Position numbers and translations under genes: made by a program. The notes beneath the pieces are model-generated. The model was given only the letters and a program-made list of their open reading frames with translations. It was not told the DNA's origin and searched no databases. A stretch of DNA of 64,000 nucleotides from UBA7672 sp047601145 (GTDB lineage Bacteria; Pseudomonadota; Alphaproteobacteria; Caulobacterales; Hyphomonadaceae). The DNA is taken from assembly GCA_047601145.1 (NCBI GenBank), contig JASGJW010000001.1, positions 1,798,001-1,862,000 on the forward strand, read 5' to 3'. This document shows positions 61,834 to 64,000 of the stretch, piece after piece (position 1 is the first letter of the stretch; every line of letters begins with the position of its first letter).

Positions 61834-62271
61834 CTAGTGGCCGCGCCGGTACATGATGATCTGCGAGATGGCGACGCTGAGTGCGGCGATGATCATCACG
61901 AAGGCGCCGAAGTTCACCGTGTTGATGATGACGTCCAGCATGCCGCCTCCATGCATGGGAATATGTGTGGCGATCAGAACGGCGGCCATGCCGACAAGGA
62001 GGACATGATAGCCGATGACGTGGGAGCGGGCGTGGATCAGGCGCTCACGTTCATCGCGCGGCGTGCGAGCATCCTTCGGATTGATGAGGGCGGCGGCGAC
62101 ATTAAGGCCGACCTGCAGCAGCACGAACGAGCCGAAGCAGAGCGCGCCGAGATGGAAGGACGCCCAGGTGCCGCCCGGCACGAGGCCGGTGAGGATCGCG
62201 CCGTAGTAGATGCCGAAGCACACCACGATGGTGAGCAGCGTGATCCACGCCGTGCGTTCGCGGAATGACAT
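61834..62271 (-). CDS. Four-helix membrane protein paired with XRE regulator
   Basis: 145 residues, first gene of the pair. Helices: WITLLTIVVCFGIYYGAILT, LGALCFGSFVLLQVGLNVAA, HVIGYHVLLVGMAAVLIATH, and INTVNFGAFVMIIAALSVAI, with a basic cytoplasmic loop (DARTPRDERERLIHARSH). The arrangement of a small XRE regulator following a DUF2178-like membrane protein is recurrent in bacteria; function unknown. An AT-rich, imperfectly palindromic block about 32 bases upstream is the likely control site. Confidence 0.75.
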   Translation of the reverse strand: MSFRERTAWITLLTIVVCFGIYYGAILTGLVPGGTWASFHLGALCFGSFVLLQVGLNVAAALINPKDARTPRDERERLIHARSHVIGYHVLLVGMAAVLIATHIPMHGGGMLDVIINTVNFGAFVMIIAALSVAISQIIMYRRGH

Positions 62272-62302
62272 CCTAGACCCCTACAGATTCCGACTCGACA
62301 TG

Positions 62303-62322
62303 ATGTATAGAATCTTTTACAT
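62303..62322. promoter_or_regulatory. AT-rich palindrome upstream of the membrane protein/XRE pair
   Basis: ATGTATAGAATCTTTTACAT: ATGTA/TACAT arms and a central AGA-A-TCT, unusually AT-rich for this genome. It lies 32 bases upstream of the minus-strand start at 62271 and about 95 bases upstream of the plus-strand gene at 62418. Likely promoter/operator for the XRE pair. Confidence 0.45.
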
Positions 62323-62417
62323 AATGTTTGCTTTTCTTGTCACGGCCTTTTGGCCTGTCCGGCGCGAAAAATCGCGTTTCCGGGGACGGGAAACGCATGT
62401 CCGAAGGAGGCATGACA

Positions 62418-62822
62418 ATGATGTTGAAGATAGTGGGTGCGATTCTGGCGTTGTCGCTGGCGGGAGCACCGGCCTCGGCGCAGCACGGGGCGCCGCCCCA
62501 GCCGCAGCCCCAGCCGCAGGGCGAGGCACAGAGCCTTCAGGGCGATACGTCAGCCTGGGTGAACAACGCCTACATGCACCAGTTCTATGACCTGACGGTC
62601 GAGACGCTGGGCAAGGGCGCGAGCAATGTCGATTTCGATGCCTACCAGACCAAGTCCTACGCGATCTTCCGCGCGTTCGGCGTGTCGATGGGCGGTAATC
62701 CCGACATGATGGTTGATCACCTGAAGGATATCCCGCGCCAGCTGATGGGGATCGTGAAGGACGATCCGCACGTGCTGGACAGCTACAAGAACTTCACGCG
62801 GGCGCTGATGGGGCCGGAATAG
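62418..62822 (+). CDS. Small secreted protein of unknown function
   Basis: 134 residues from ATG 62418 (AAGGAGG seven bases upstream; a closer ATG at 62412 is too near the ribosome site). The signal peptide (MMLKIVGAILALSLAGAPAS) is followed by a Pro/Gln repeat (PPQPQPQPQGEAQ) and a helical domain: TSAWVNNAYMHQFYDLTVET, NVDFDAYQTKSYAIFRAFGV and DPHVLDSYKNFTRALM. There is one candidate cofactor-binding His, but no known motif. It may be periplasmic. Convergent with the M20 peptidase gene (1-base gap). Confidence 0.65.
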   Translation: MMLKIVGAILALSLAGAPASAQHGAPPQPQPQPQGEAQSLQGDTSAWVNNAYMHQFYDLTVETLGKGASNVDFDAYQTKSYAIFRAFGVSMGGNPDMMVDHLKDIPRQLMGIVKDDPHVLDSYKNFTRALMGPE

Positions 62823-62823
62823 G

Positions 62824-64000
62824 TCAGTTCGCGGCCGTGTATTCCTTGACCAGCTGGTAGAGGAACATGCGGCCTTCCATCAGCTGCTTCACGCCGACGC
62901 GCTCGTTAAGGCCGTGCGCGTTGGTGGTGTTGCTGTCCGCGAAGATGCCGGAAACGCCGTAGGTCGGGATGCCGGCGGGCGTGAGGAAGCGGCCGTCGGT
63001 GGCGCCGGTCGCCATGGCGGGAACGACAGGAACGCCGGGCCACATCTTCTCGGTGATCTTCTCGATGGGGCCAAGGATCTGCGGCGTCAGCTTCGGCGGG
63101 GCGCCGGGCTTTTCGGGCTCGGAGCGGAGCTTCACGGAGACCTGCGGGTCGTTGATCGCGCTCTCGATCTGCTTGCGGATCTCTTCCTGGGTGTGGCCGG
63201 GGAAGATGCGGCAGTTGACGTTGGCCGTGGCGCGCTGGGGCAACGCGTTGGGCGCGTGGCCGGCGGTGAGCTGGGTGGCGACGCAGGTGGTGTGGAAGAG
63301 CGCGTTGTAGCTCGGGTTCTGCATCAGGCGGCGGATCGCAGCGGCGTTTTCACCGCCCGCGGCGTCCTTCATGTCCTGGCCTTCCTGGCCGGGCGTGAGT
63401 TCGCCCATGCGCCTGAAGAAGCCGGTGGTGGCGTCGTTGAATTCGATCGGGAATTCGATGGTCGAAACTTTGGCGAGGGCGGCGCCAAGGCGGTAGATCG
63501 CGTTGTCGGGCACGGGGCGCGAGGAGTGGCCGCCGGGATTGGTGACCTCGATCGTGTAGTCCTCGTAGAGCTTCTCGCCGGCCTGCACGCCATTGAAGGT
63601 GTACTTGCCGGTGGCGGGATCGATGCGGCCGCCGGCGCCTTCGTTGAGCGCGAATTCGGCGTCGATCAGGTCGCGGTGTTCTTCCGTCAGCCATTTGGCG
63701 CCGACGACTTCATTGGCGCTTTCTTCCCCGCAGGTGAGCGCGAGCTTGACCCCGCGCGCGGGTTTGTAGCCTTCCTGCCTGTAGCGGATCATGATGTCCG
63801 TAAAGATCGCGGCCATGGCTTTGTCATCGCTTGCGCCGCGGGCGTAGAAATAGCCGCCTTCCTCGGTGAGCTTGAACGGATCGCGCACCCAGTCCTCGCG
63901 CTTGGCTTCGACAACGTCGATGTGGGCGAGGAGGAGGATGGGCTTGAGCGCCGGGTTCGTGCCCGGGAGATGCGCGATCAAGTTGCCGTCCTGCGGGCGT
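62824..64000 (-). CDS. M20-family metallopeptidase (partial, start outside window)
   Basis: The last 392 residues are visible; the frame runs off the right end, so the N-terminus (and any signal peptide) is missing. M20/M28-type zinc site: LLAHIDVVEAKREDW (His and acidic residues), YFYARGASDDKAM (metal-bridging Asp), and ALTCGEESANEVVG with the catalytic/metal Glu pair. The dimerisation-type insert is at about GGHSSRPVPDNAI. These enzymes cleave acylated amino acids or dipeptides; this one resembles PM20D/ArgE-like periplasmic peptidases. Substrate unresolved. Confidence 0.92.
   Translation of the reverse strand, partial: RPQDGNLIAHLPGTNPALKPILLLAHIDVVEAKREDWVRDPFKLTEEGGYFYARGASDDKAMAAIFTDIMIRYRQEGYKPARGVKLALTCGEESANEVVGAKWLTEEHRDLIDAEFALNEGAGGRIDPATGKYTFNGVQAGEKLYEDYTIEVTNPGGHSSRPVPDNAIYRLGAALAKVSTIEFPIEFNDATTGFFRRMGELTPGQEGQDMKDAAGGENAAAIRRLMQNPSYNALFHTTCVATQLTAGHAPNALPQRATANVNCRIFPGHTQEEIRKQIESAINDPQVSVKLRSEPEKPGAPPKLTPQILGPIEKITEKMWPGVPVVPAMATGATDGRFLTPAGIPTYGVSGIFADSNTTNAHGLNERVGVKQLMEGRMFLYQLVKEYTAAN

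Overview
The window looks like part of the chromosome of a GC-rich, free-living alphaproteobacterium, most likely in or near the Caulobacterales/Hyphomonadaceae/Maricaulales group. Reasons: a cpaD-cpaE-cpaF-tadB-tadC tight-adherence pilus block, a dnaG-rpoD operon whose primase lacks most of its zinc-ligand residues, two genes of the ethylmalonyl-CoA pathway, and one promoter fitting the alphaproteobacterial general-stress (EcfG) consensus GGAAC-N16-CGTT. The assignment comes from gene content only; no rRNA or tRNA gene was seen.

Layout. 1-5.5 kb: the end of a Tad/Flp pilus operon closed by a hairpin terminator; a TadD-like TPR lipoprotein lies apart at 38 kb. 5.5-14.8 kb: a polyvinyl-alcohol-dehydrogenase-like cytochrome c/beta-propeller enzyme, a Rieske oxygenase, a GFA protein, small secreted or lipoproteins, and a tightly overlapped operon of ECF sigma factor, four-helix membrane protein and class-C beta-lactamase-like hydrolase. 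14.8-27.7 kb: carotenoid oxygenase, TetR regulator, crotonyl-CoA carboxylase/reductase, D-amino-acid aminotransferase, two esterases, a GIY-YIG protein, a two-gene membrane module (TIR-like plus SPOR-like), ethylmalonyl-CoA mutase and an L,D-transpeptidase-like protein. 27.7-42.1 kb: an alanine-zipper lipoprotein behind the EcfG-type promoter, a structured 0.7-kb intergenic region, GNAT and CsaA-like genes, two tandem paralogous hybrid histidine kinases, MarR, EamA transporter, glutamyl-Q tRNA(Asp) synthetase, a 658-residue lipoprotein, M17 aminopeptidase and NlpC/P60 hydrolase. 42.3-46.8 kb: dnaG-rpoD. 46.8-64 kb: NTF2-like lipoprotein, GlxA/AraC regulator, a second GIY-YIG protein, YpfJ-type metallopeptidase, a trypsin-like protease overlapping a cysteine-containing lipoprotein, DUF72, VOC, an Rrf2 regulator divergent from a flavoprotein across an unusually clear operator cluster, MltA, HupE plus a frameshifted partner, a HisKA_2 kinase with a single-domain receiver, XRE plus membrane protein, and a truncated M20 peptidase.

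How genes work together. Pilus genes 1-5 form one operon and TadD should serve the same machine. Ccr (17-18.3 kb) and Ecm (24.8-26.8 kb) catalyse two core steps of acetyl-CoA assimilation through the ethylmalonyl-CoA pathway. MltA, NlpC/P60, the L,D-transpeptidase-like protein and the D-amino-acid aminotransferase point to peptidoglycan remodelling. dnaG-rpoD couples replication priming to housekeeping transcription.

No phage, insertion sequence, CRISPR array or canonical defence island was found. The best leads for something undescribed are the TIR-like/SPOR-like membrane gene pair (22.9-24.7 kb), the protease/lipoprotein pair (50.8-53.1 kb), the Rrf2 operator cluster (55.08-55.12 kb) and the structured intergenic element at 28.4-28.8 kb.
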